A stretch of DNA of 64,000 nt, from assembly GCA_038528965.1 (NCBI GenBank), contig JBCBEC010000020.1, positions 1-64,000 of the forward strand, read 5' to 3'. This DNA comes from Lewinella sp038528965 (lineage in GTDB: Bacteria > Bacteroidota > Bacteroidia > Chitinophagales > Saprospiraceae). A program made the position numbers and the translations under genes. The notes beneath the pieces were generated by a model. It searched no databases. It was not told the origin of the DNA and worked only from the letters and a program-made list of their open reading frames with translations. Below are positions 56,924 through 64,000 of the stretch, in pieces (within the stretch, counting starts at the first letter, position 1; each line of letters starts with the position of its first letter).

Positions 56924-58321
56924 ATGTTTTCTCCCAATGCCTATTCACATCGTCGCAATGCCCTGGCCAGCCTAATTGAAGGCAATGGCCTGATTGCCAT
57001 CTTCGGCAATGAATACAGCCCGATGAATTACGAGGATAATATCTATCCTTTTCGACAGGACAGCAATTTCTTGTACTTCGCAGGTATCAACGAAGCCCAC
57101 CATCTGTTACTGATTAACCTTGATGATGGCAAATGCACGATCTACGGTGACGACTTGAGCCTTGACCATATCGTTTGGATGGGTGAACAGCAGAGCATGG
57201 CTGAAAAAAGTACGGCTATTAATGCAGATAGCTACGGTAGCTATCAGGACGGTCTGGATACGATCAAGCAGGTCGCCCAGCAGGGTGGCACGGTGCACTA
57301 CCTCCCTCCTTACCGCACAGATCGCGTGGAGCTACTTGCAGATTGTCTAGACATGAGCATGAGTGCCGTGCGGCATAATTTTTCAGAGCCCCTAACCAAA
57401 GCAGTCATTCGCCTTCGCTCTACTAAGTCCGATGCGGAGGTCAAAGAGATGGAATTGGCGGTAAACATTACCCGCGACATGCATCATGCCGCCATGCGTG
57501 CCTTAACCGTCGGACAGTTGGAGGCGGATATCGCTGGCCTTGTAGAAGGCATTGCCATTAAAGGACAAGGTCGTCTAGCCTATCCTTGCATTGCTACTGT
57601 AAACGGACAAATTCTACACAACCACCATCACCATACACAAACCGAAGAAGGACAACTGTTTCTACTGGATTCCGGCGCCTCCTCCCCTACTCAATACGCC
57701 GGAGATATCACTCGTACTTTTCCAGTAAGCACCAAATTCACACCTTTCCAAAAAGACATCTACCAGATCGTGCTAGATGCCCAAGAAGCAGCGATCATCA
57801 ACCTCCGCCCAGGTTATCGCTTTCTAGATGCCCACCTGACCAGCGCCAAGGTAATCGCCAAAGGGCTCACTGACTTGGGATTGATGAAGGGTGATCCAGC
57901 TGAAGCAGTGGAAGCCGGCGCCCATGCCTTGTTTTTCCCACACGGCTTAGGACATATGATCGGTCTAGACGTACACGATATGGAAGACCTCAACGAAGAT
58001 TGGGTTGGCTATGACGAAACGATCGCACGCTCTAGTCAGTTTGGCCTAAAATCTTTGCGGCTTGCTAAAAGCTTAGAAGCGGGGCACGTTCTGACCGTAG
58101 AGCCCGGCATCTATTTCATACCTGCACTGATCGAACGTTGGGCCAGCGAAAGTCAGCACAGCAGCTTTATCAACTACGAGGAAGTTCGCAAACACTCCGA
58201 CTTTGGAGGCATTCGCATCGAAGACAATATCCTGATTACTAGTGACAATCATCGGATTCTAGGCAAGTCCATCGCTAAGAAGATTGCGGAAGTGGAACAG
58301 TTAAGACAGGGGGTTGGTTAG
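56924..58321 (+). CDS. pepP: Xaa-Pro aminopeptidase (aminopeptidase P family)
   Basis: This encodes 465 residues. It removes an N-terminal residue before proline using two divalent metals. The N-terminal domain (LIAIFGNEYSPMNYEDNIYPFRQDSNFLYFAGI) is the creatinase-like fold. The metal ligands are in order: LLDSGASSPTQYAGDITRTFPVS (Asp, Asp), FPHGLGHMIGLDVHD (His), LTVEPGIYF (Glu) and GGIRIEDNILIT (Glu). Length agrees with E. coli PepP. Cotranscribed with the small membrane protein upstream; the 3' flank enters a repeat region that begins at once. Confidence 0.93.
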   Translation: MFSPNAYSHRRNALASLIEGNGLIAIFGNEYSPMNYEDNIYPFRQDSNFLYFAGINEAHHLLLINLDDGKCTIYGDDLSLDHIVWMGEQQSMAEKSTAINADSYGSYQDGLDTIKQVAQQGGTVHYLPPYRTDRVELLADCLDMSMSAVRHNFSEPLTKAVIRLRSTKSDAEVKEMELAVNITRDMHHAAMRALTVGQLEADIAGLVEGIAIKGQGRLAYPCIATVNGQILHNHHHHTQTEEGQLFLLDSGASSPTQYAGDITRTFPVSTKFTPFQKDIYQIVLDAQEAAIINLRPGYRFLDAHLTSAKVIAKGLTDLGLMKGDPAEAVEAGAHALFFPHGLGHMIGLDVHDMEDLNEDWVGYDETIARSSQFGLKSLRLAKSLEAGHVLTVEPGIYFIPALIERWASESQHSSFINYEEVRKHSDFGGIRIEDNILITSDNHRILGKSIAKKIAEVEQLRQGVG

Positions 58322-58495
58322 TTAGACCTCCTGCGTCGGCCTTGGTTGGTTAAATTAGTTGGGTTGACTCCATTTCACTACTGTTTTTACTTTCACTTCA
58401 ACTGCCACTTCCACTCCCTACCCGACAGGGCAACATCTAATTCACATTCTAATTCTCACCCTAATTCTAATTCCCATCCTAATTCACCCCACACC
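58322..58495. repeat. intergenic repeat with 39-bp shared motif and hexamer arrays
   Basis: 58322-58360 is 34 of 39 identical to 12257-12295 in the same orientation. Then 58373-58420 consists of eight 6-bp units TTTCAC, TACTGT, TTTTAC, TTTCAC, TTCAAC, TGCCAC, TTCCAC, TCCCTA. Finally 58436-58495 has ten units around TCTAAT (TCTAAT, TCACAT, TCTAAT, TCTCAC, CCTAAT, TCTAAT, TCCCAT, CCTAAT, TCACCC, CACACC). The last units extend into the end of the following minus-strand gene (stop at 58484). Confidence 0.75.
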
Positions 58496-59308
58496 TACCC
58501 ATTCCTCTGCCTGAGCCAGGACGCGCCGTTGAAGCTCCCCCCCGATATACATCCACCTTCCAGCGTCTAAATGACTACCGTTAGGGAGGGTTTCAAAGCG
58601 GAGACGTTCCGCGGAGGCGGTGCTTTTGTAGCGTTGGCAAAATCGTTCAGCCAATTGGTAAGGGGTTAAACCGTCCTTAGTCCCGTGGATAACGAAAAAC
58701 GGAGGCGCTTGGGGATGTATCCGCTCAACAGGATTGGCCATTTGAAAAGAGGTAGATCCGGGGCGCCCTGCCAAGCGGCGAATGAGCGGGTTACGGCGCA
58801 TGGGGTATAAATCCAGCACGGCACTGGAGGCGATAACTCCTACTACCGGCCGGTCGATCCAGCCCGCTTGCACGCGCCATTGATCAACTAAACCAACTAG
58901 ACTGGCAATGTGTCCTCCGGCTGACATCCCTAACAGCACGACTGGCTGATCGGGCGCGTCACCACCTACGTCCCAGTAACGGCGGCAAGCAGCTAGGGCC
59001 GCAATCGTATCGGCGCGAATGCTGGAGAATTGATAGACTGGAAGTCGCCTGTAACTAGGTAAAACCACCCCATAACCGGCTTGTAGCCAAGGCTGTGCAG
59101 TAAACTTGAATTGCTCTGGCGTACCAAATTGCCAGCCTCCTCCGTGCCAGTAAATCACCCAGGCCTTGACGGAAGTCTTTGGTCTTAACACCAGGCAATA
59201 TTGCTTTGCGTGAGCGCCAAATTGTAGAACCTCCTCTTCGTAAGACTGCAGTTGAACCGCTGAGACCTGCTTCCAATATTCCGGCAAGCTAACGAGTTCG
59301 TGCAGCAT
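58484..59308 (-). CDS. alpha/beta hydrolase (carboxylesterase/BD-FAE-like)
   Basis: About 274 residues; ATG at 59306-59308 (MLHELVSLPEYWKQV), with an alternative ATG five codons upstream at 59323. No signal peptide. Catalytic motifs: oxyanion loop WHGGGWQFG, nucleophile GMSAGGHIAS, acid in IHGTKDGLTPYQL, histidine in LPNGSHLDAGR. The HGGG motif puts it in the hormone-sensitive lipase/esterase clan with acetyl-xylan and feruloyl esterases. The substrate is open. The C-terminal VGVG comes from repeat units of the flanking array, so the natural end of the ancestral protein may have been slightly upstream. Divergent from the CHAT gene. Confidence 0.8.
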   Translation of the reverse strand: MLHELVSLPEYWKQVSAVQLQSYEEEVLQFGAHAKQYCLVLRPKTSVKAWVIYWHGGGWQFGTPEQFKFTAQPWLQAGYGVVLPSYRRLPVYQFSSIRADTIAALAACRRYWDVGGDAPDQPVVLLGMSAGGHIASLVGLVDQWRVQAGWIDRPVVGVIASSAVLDLYPMRRNPLIRRLAGRPGSTSFQMANPVERIHPQAPPFFVIHGTKDGLTPYQLAERFCQRYKSTASAERLRFETLPNGSHLDAGRWMYIGGELQRRVLAQAEEWVGVG

Positions 59309-59367
59309 CGTACCACGCCACATAGAAATATTCGTATTTTGGAATCCTCGTATTAAACGTTGTCCCA

Positions 59368-62358
59368 GTGTTTTTCTGTTTCTCCAGTGGAAAAAAAATA
59401 ATACTGATCTTTCTTTTACTACTTGTTCTCACAGAACAGGCCACTACCCAAGTGGATGCAGCCATACTGATACAGAGCGGCATTACCTTCTACAACCAGG
59501 ACCAGGGCAGCCGGGCCGAAGATGCTTTTGATAAGGCGCTTGAGGAGGCTCGCGACCAAGGAGACCGCTATCAGGAAGCTCAGGCTTTACTTTGGCTGGG
59601 AGAATGTGCCTTTCTGGATCGTGATTACCTGGGCACTCGCGACCTTACCGAGGAAGCCAAACAGATTGCCGACCAATTCTTAAGCACTGATACGATACAC
59701 TATTATTTTGTAATTCTGCAAAACCTCGGAGTTTGCAATAGCTACCTGGGTCGACTTGATCTACAACGCTACTACTACCGTGAGGCGCTGCAATTCCAGC
59801 AGAAATATTTCCCGCGGGATCAGGATATGCAGGCGGATGCTCACTCCAACCTTTCCGCAGCCTACTATCGTACCTTTATGCTGGATAGTGCCTTGTATTG
59901 GTACGACAGTACACTGGTCGTTGCCACGGAAGAACGTCTGCCTAAACTGCGCTCCATCATTCTACTAAACAAGGGGAAGATTCATGCCTATCTACGGGAC
60001 TATGACCAAGCGATTCGCCACCAACAGGAAGCTTTACGCTTAAGTCAGGATGTGAACGATAGGATTTTAGGGCACAGCCATTTATCGGATTACTATTTGG
60101 AGGCGGGCCACCCGCAGCGTGCCCAAGACCATTTAGATAGCGCCCGACAAATCGTCCAAGCGGCACAAAAGTCAGATCAGCAATACTACAGTTTGGTCGA
60201 GCTGAAAGCATGCCAGTTATACTGGAAACTTGGTGATACGCTCCGCTTTCGGCAGACATTAGCGGACCTGATTCGATTTCTCCCCAAGAACGATGAGAAT
60301 TTCACAGCTGATCTGTGTAAAGCACTACAGCTCGCGGCCGGAGATCTGATCCAGCAGAACAAATACGATGCGGCAATTGCCCAAACTCAGCGTTCCTTAC
60401 GGTTGGTAGAAGAACAAGAACATCCCGAATTAATTGTAGCGGGCTATCAGCTCTTGGCGAAAGCCACGGCGCATCAAGATCGGTTTAAAGAGAGCTTAGC
60501 TTGGATTCAAAAAGGCCTAATGGCAACCAGCCTTGGTTTTGCGGACGTTGATCTGGCTAAGAATCCAAGCATTAATCAAATTGAAAACCTCGAGTACAGC
60601 TTACCATTACTAGAAGCCAAGATGGAGTACCACCGCCGCTGGTACGAGCAGACGGGGCGAAGAGAACTATTAGTTCATGCCGTATCCGCTCATTATACGG
60701 CAGATAGCCTAATTACAGAGGTACGGCAAGGCATGCGTAGTCAGCAATCTCGACGTATTCTTGCTGAACAACTGCGGCAGTATCAGCAGGAATCCATGCG
60801 ACTATTTTACCGCCTCCATGAGCAGGCAACGGATAATCGTTGGCTTGCGCAAGCCTTTCGCTGCGCAGAGCGTGGCCGGTCGGTCTTGCTTGCGGAAAGT
60901 CTAGTAGGGCAGGCGGCCATGCGCAACATTATTCCTGTACCCTTACAACAACAGGAGCAAATTCTGAGCGAGCGTCTTCAATACCTGCGGCTGAAAATTG
61001 CCCAAACGGAATCAATTGACAGCCTGCAGATCAAGGAACTAAGGAAAGACCTCTTTGCCACCAGCCAAGAATGGGAGCAACTGCTGCAAACCTTAGAAAG
61101 CGATTATCCGCGCTATCATCAGCTGAAATATCAACTACCGCTAGCGGATCTACAACAAGTTCGCCAAGGGATCATCAATGAACAAGAGGTATTACTGAGC
61201 TTTACAGATCTTAATCATGAAGTGCTTTGCATCGGTATCACTGCCGATACTAGTTTCTTTATGAAATTACCCATGCCGGGTTTACTAAGCGATATAGTGC
61301 CACAGTTACGGCGGGCACTCTTAGAACGCTCTGCTGATTTCTACCCCATAGCACACGCCATGTATCAGGCACTATTGGCTCCTCTCTATGCTAGTTGGCG
61401 GGGGAAGAACTTGGTGGTGATCCCCGATGGCCAACTCTGGCACATTCCGTTCAATGCACTCCCAGTAGTATCCTCCGGCAAAAGCGGATATCAACAGCGC
61501 TTCTTAATTCAAGAAGTAGGTGTTCGCTGGCTGCACGCTGCTCACCGAAGCTTGTTGGATCAAACTGCAGATGGCCCCGTTCGCTACCATTGGGCGGGAT
61601 TTGCTCCTTTCGGGAAACCTTTACAAATTGATGATGGCCAGGGTCAATCACTACCGGCCTTACCAGGAAGCATCACAGAAATACAAGCTATTGCAGAAGG
61701 ACTAAAACAAAAGGGACTCAACGCCCGGGTTTACCTCAATGGTGCTGCCAGTCGAGAGAATTTCCGAAGCCTAGCTCAACGCACGCAGGTTCTACACCTA
61801 TCTACACACGCTCTAAGTAATGAACAAGAACCACTTTTGTCTAGTCTGTTTTTCCACCATCGGGTAGCTGGCAGTATTGCTGCTACGCCCCTATTTGGCT
61901 CGGAGACTGCCACACTCAGCATTCCTGCCGATTTAGTTATTCTAAGTGCCTGTGAAACACAAGCGGGGCGTTTGGAAGGGGGGGAAGGTATCGCGGGATG
62001 GGCACAATCTTTTAGCATGGCTGGTGCCAAAGGCTTGTTGGCCAGCGCCTGGTCTGTTAACGACGATACCGGCCCGCAAATCATGAAGACCTACTTTGAG
62101 CATTTACAAACTGGCCACGGGAAAGCTACAGCCTATCAAGCTGCCCAAAGTGCCTATTTGGAGAATAGCGATCCATTGACACTCCACCCTTATTTCTGGG
62201 GAGGTTTTCTGTATCTAGGCGATGATCAACCGCTAGAATGGCGAAAAGAAACAACGGCTAGAAATCGAAAAATGCTAGTTCGGAGCTCGCTCTTAGCCGT
62301 AGTGGTGCTTTTGGTGGCCCTGCTATTGCGTAAGTTCAGAGCCCGGGTCAGTGAGTAG
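59368..62358 (+). CDS. TPR-CHAT protease with C-terminal transmembrane helix
   Basis: This encodes 996 residues from a GTG start. A hydrophobic N-terminus (IILIFLLLLVLTEQATTQ) looks like a signal peptide. Residues 30-430 form a TPR-like helical array (ALLWLGECAFLDRDYLGTRDL, IHAYLRDYDQAIRHQQEALRL). A coiled segment (about 480-600) leads to the CHAT domain (about 690-960): LPALPGSITEIQAIAEGL, VLHLSTHALS with catalytic His814, and LVILSACETQAGRLEGGEGIAG with catalytic Cys862, followed by GAKGLLASAWSVNDD. A transmembrane helix at about 972-988 precedes a short basic tail. CHAT is a caspase-like peptidase clan. Both catalytic residues are present. The 3' end overlaps the opposing anti-sigma-like gene by 36 bp. 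Confidence 0.88.
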   Translation: MFFCFSSGKKIILIFLLLLVLTEQATTQVDAAILIQSGITFYNQDQGSRAEDAFDKALEEARDQGDRYQEAQALLWLGECAFLDRDYLGTRDLTEEAKQIADQFLSTDTIHYYFVILQNLGVCNSYLGRLDLQRYYYREALQFQQKYFPRDQDMQADAHSNLSAAYYRTFMLDSALYWYDSTLVVATEERLPKLRSIILLNKGKIHAYLRDYDQAIRHQQEALRLSQDVNDRILGHSHLSDYYLEAGHPQRAQDHLDSARQIVQAAQKSDQQYYSLVELKACQLYWKLGDTLRFRQTLADLIRFLPKNDENFTADLCKALQLAAGDLIQQNKYDAAIAQTQRSLRLVEEQEHPELIVAGYQLLAKATAHQDRFKESLAWIQKGLMATSLGFADVDLAKNPSINQIENLEYSLPLLEAKMEYHRRWYEQTGRRELLVHAVSAHYTADSLITEVRQGMRSQQSRRILAEQLRQYQQESMRLFYRLHEQATDNRWLAQAFRCAERGRSVLLAESLVGQAAMRNIIPVPLQQQEQILSERLQYLRLKIAQTESIDSLQIKELRKDLFATSQEWEQLLQTLESDYPRYHQLKYQLPLADLQQVRQGIINEQEVLLSFTDLNHEVLCIGITADTSFFMKLPMPGLLSDIVPQLRRALLERSADFYPIAHAMYQALLAPLYASWRGKNLVVIPDGQLWHIPFNALPVVSSGKSGYQQRFLIQEVGVRWLHAAHRSLLDQTADGPVRYHWAGFAPFGKPLQIDDGQGQSLPALPGSITEIQAIAEGLKQKGLNARVYLNGAASRENFRSLAQRTQVLHLSTHALSNEQEPLLSSLFFHHRVAGSIAATPLFGSETATLSIPADLVILSACETQAGRLEGGEGIAGWAQSFSMAGAKGLLASAWSVNDDTGPQIMKTYFEHLQTGHGKATAYQAAQSAYLENSDPLTLHPYFWGGFLYLGDDQPLEWRKETTARNRKMLVRSSLLAVVVLLVALLLRKFRARVSE

Positions 62359-63048
62359 ATCTAGCAGTCGTTTTGCATCCGCCTGCACGGGAGATGGTTG
62401 AGCTGTTAGTTCTTTCAGGCTTTGTTCTGCTTCGGTACGCTGTCCGCTGCGTATCTGGGCCCAGGCTTTATACCATTTAGCCAAATCGCGATAATACTCA
62501 TCTAAGTCAGATCTTTCCGCAAAGGACTTCAAAGTAAGAATAGCTTGCTCTGGTGCGTATTGTAGTTGCGCGTGCCCTAGAAAGAGATAGGTTTCGGGGC
62601 GGGGTTGCGCAGCGTGTTCGAGGTAGTCATAAAAAGCATTAGCCGCCTTTTGAAACTTCCCTTGAGCATAGGCCTCTCTACCCACTATTAATTGTTCTTC
62701 AATCTGTTCCACTTCAGATCTTTTAGGAGCTAGTGCGGCCACTGCTAAAGGCTCCTGCGGGCTAATTGTCCAATTATTTGCTAAGACCCATTGGGGTTCT
62801 GAAGAACCCTGATTAACGAAAAGGACGGCAAACACGCTTACGATAACCAGAAGACTAGCAGCGAAGGTCAAATAGTAACGGAGGGGCCGGCGGCGGGAGG
62901 AAGTGGGATAAGCAGCTGACAAACGTTGCTCCAAGGAGCGCTTAGTTTTTTGCGCCGCCTCCTCACTATCGAAGAGGGCCATGCCTTTTCGAGCAGTTTC
63001 ATCCAAGGGATGCGTTGAATGGGCTTTTTTATTTTTATTCATAAGCAT
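62323..63048 (-). CDS. single-pass membrane TPR protein, likely anti-sigma factor
   Basis: This encodes 241 residues; ATG at 63048, second ATG two codons later. Residues 1-56 are basic and helical (FDSEEAAQKTKRSLEQRLSAAYP) and cytoplasmic. The transmembrane helix is at about 58-78 (YYLTFAASLLVIVSVFAVLFV). The remaining 160 residues are periplasmic and TPR-like (EEQLIVGREAYAQGKFQKAANAFYDYLEH, ETYLFLGHAQLQYAPEQAILTLKSFAE, YKAWAQIRSGQRTEAEQSLKEL). It follows the ECF sigma gene by 19 bp on the same strand, the position of an anti-sigma. No zinc-binding site. Its 3' end overlaps the CHAT gene. Confidence 0.75.
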   Translation of the reverse strand: MLMNKNKKAHSTHPLDETARKGMALFDSEEAAQKTKRSLEQRLSAAYPTSSRRRPLRYYLTFAASLLVIVSVFAVLFVNQGSSEPQWVLANNWTISPQEPLAVAALAPKRSEVEQIEEQLIVGREAYAQGKFQKAANAFYDYLEHAAQPRPETYLFLGHAQLQYAPEQAILTLKSFAERSDLDEYYRDLAKWYKAWAQIRSGQRTEAEQSLKELTAQPSPVQADAKRLLDLLTDPGSELTQ

Positions 63049-63067
63049 TAGGCGAGCTAAAGAACCC

Positions 63068-63649
63068 TTATCCGTCGCCTTTAAATCTGTTCCTTAAATT
63101 TCGTCGTCCGTTTTGGATCGCTGACCGTACTTCGTCAGTAGTCATGCCATAACGGGCAGCAATGTCTTTATATTTTTCGCCTTGCCAGTAGAAGGCGGTC
63201 AGGCAAAGCCGTTGTTGCTCATTGAGCTGCTGTATTTCAGCATCCACACGAGCATAGAGCGCTTCCTCTTGTACATAAAGAGTATCCCCGAGTTCATATT
63301 GCACATCACTGTTCAAAAAATCTTTCTCCCATTCTGTACTAAGCTCGGTTAACCGCTTGTTATCCTTGAGCTTACGAAAACAATAATTACGTGCAATGAT
63401 GAATACCCAATCTTTAAAACGCTTAATCTCCTTTGGTTTTTGGAGTTGCCGTACGATGAGTTCGCACACCTCCATAGCAGCGTCTTCTGCGTCTTGTGGT
63501 TGGCGCAAATAGTAATGACAAGTCCCGAGAATACTTTGCGAGTAACGACGCAGCAATAGCCCCAGCAAAAAGCGGTCACCGCTTTGCTGGAACTGGCGTA
63601 CCAGTTCCTCATCACTTTTCTGATCCTGGCTTTTTAGCACCTTCAACAT
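63068..63649 (-). CDS. ECF-type RNA polymerase sigma factor
   Basis: This encodes 193 residues. Region 2: LVRQFQQSGDRFLLGLLLRRYSQSILGTCHYYL, EDAAMEVCELIVRQL, then KDWVFIIARNYCFRKLK. Region 4: QLNEQQRLCLTAFYWQGEKYKDIAARYGMTTDEVRSAIQNGRRNLRNRF with the HTH at about 158-178. A helical stretch between the regions (about 100-130) is longer than usual. It is the first gene of a two-gene unit with the membrane TPR protein and faces the CHAT protease gene. Confidence 0.88.
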   Translation of the reverse strand: MLKVLKSQDQKSDEELVRQFQQSGDRFLLGLLLRRYSQSILGTCHYYLRQPQDAEDAAMEVCELIVRQLQKPKEIKRFKDWVFIIARNYCFRKLKDNKRLTELSTEWEKDFLNSDVQYELGDTLYVQEEALYARVDAEIQQLNEQQRLCLTAFYWQGEKYKDIAARYGMTTDEVRSAIQNGRRNLRNRFKGDG

Positions 63650-63838
63650 AGAATAACGTACCTGTTCTTACGCGATAAGAGTGGGTCGGTGGTAATCGTC
63701 GAGTTTAATGAAGAGGTAAGTAGAGGGTTGCTTTGGACGCTTAGGGAATCATTCCTAAGTCTAGCTGTAAAGATCAAAAAATATTACGGGGCGCCTAAAT
63801 ATCCGTCGCAGAATTTATCGAATTGCACTGGTCAGACC

Positions 63839-64000
63839 CTACGAACGCGGCGCATTCCATTTGCGTAATTGCTGCAAGGTGGCGCGAAAATCTTTTGGCG
63901 GATCGGCGGAAAATGACAAAGTACTCTGCTCCCCAGGATGAACAAAAGAAAGCTGCGCTGCATGGAGCGCCGTTCTTGATAGCAGTGGTCTTTCTTCCTG
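63839..64000 (-). CDS. 3' end of an RluA-family pseudouridine synthase (partial)
   Basis: The window's right edge cuts a minus-strand gene. The last 53 codons read QEERPLLSRTALHAAQLSFV, then HPGEQSTLSFSADPPKDFRATL and a short tail ending RS, with stop TAG at 63839-63841. LHAxxLxFxHPxTxxxLxFxxxxPxDF is the C-terminal signature of RluA/RluD pseudouridine synthases, which modify uridines in 23S rRNA or tRNA. The catalytic aspartate region lies outside the window. No gene is seen in the gap 63650-63838 before it. Confidence 0.85.
   Translation of the reverse strand, partial: QEERPLLSRTALHAAQLSFVHPGEQSTLSFSADPPKDFRATLQQLRKWNAPRS

Noticed and set aside
59368..63649. CHAT/sigma locus as a type III-E CRISPR (Craspase) remnant
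   Set aside because: No repeats, spacers or cas genes are in the window, and the CHAT protein has export and membrane segments that Csx29 lacks. Only the analogy of protease and sigma is kept.
1..64000. tRNA, rRNA, insertion sequences or prophage
   Set aside because: I looked for tRNA T-arm and acceptor patterns, rRNA segments, transposase and integrase motifs, and found none I can support.

Overview
The window is chromosomal DNA from a Bacteroidota bacterium, most likely of the Saprospiria (Lewinella/Saprospiraceae type). The evidence is: TAnnTTTG-type promoter elements in front of several genes; few purine-rich ribosome binding sites; many secreted proteins with C-terminal type IX secretion (T9SS type A) sorting domains; DUF4252, BT_3928-type, DUF1599 and Lacal_2735/DUF6435-like families; and E. 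coli-like NADP isocitrate dehydrogenase in a moderate-GC genome. I see no rRNA, tRNA, CRISPR array, insertion sequence or phage genes.

Layout. 0-9 kb: small conserved genes, a 2x[4Fe-4S] ferredoxin, a class V aminotransferase, an ECF sigma factor overlapping a membrane-anchored beta-barrel protein, and a T9SS-secreted esterase. 9-18 kb: nusB, a DoxX-like membrane protein with DUF1599, a 458-bp repeat-rich gap, YigZ, a lipoprotein, an SGNH hydrolase, a DfsB-like protein and a T9SS FG-GAP protein. 18-30 kb: housekeeping and small genes (ald, DUF481, a 57-aa DUF6435-like gene, CoA-binding protein, an S24/LexA-like regulator, tpiA, ftsE-like, ilvE, then a tightly overlapping rdgB cluster ending in an FkbM methyltransferase). 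30-36 kb: recQ, an LptF/LptG permease, and a sigma/anti-sigma/DUF4252/DUF4252 operon. 36.7-44.3 kb: a complete haem-acquisition operon (T9SS-sorted HmuY-like protein, HmuT, HmuU, HmuV, a small unknown protein, HemS/HmuS, TonB-dependent receptor). 44-56 kb: zinc phospholipase C-like protein, a TPR histidine kinase, ruvB, icd, a tandem pair of large T9SS-sorted paralogues with EF-hand loops, and an IscA-type protein. 56-64 kb: pepP-like peptidase, an alpha/beta hydrolase, a 996-aa TPR-CHAT protease facing a membrane TPR protein and an ECF sigma factor, and the 3' end of an RluA-type pseudouridine synthase.

Two things stand out. First, the TPR-CHAT protease / single-pass membrane TPR protein / ECF sigma factor locus at 59.4-63.6 kb has the parts and predicted topology for protease-controlled release of a sigma factor. 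Second, several intergenic gaps carry degenerate arrays with a strict 6-bp (once 7-bp) period; the clearest are inverted, with (AGTNAA)n on one side and (TTNACT)n on the other, so each could fold into one long imperfect hairpin. They lie at 3' ends of genes, sometimes running into coding sequence. A 39-bp motif is shared, 34 of 39 identical, between two of these gaps 46 kb apart. Three separate ECF sigma loci, each with a differently built membrane partner, lie within this one window.
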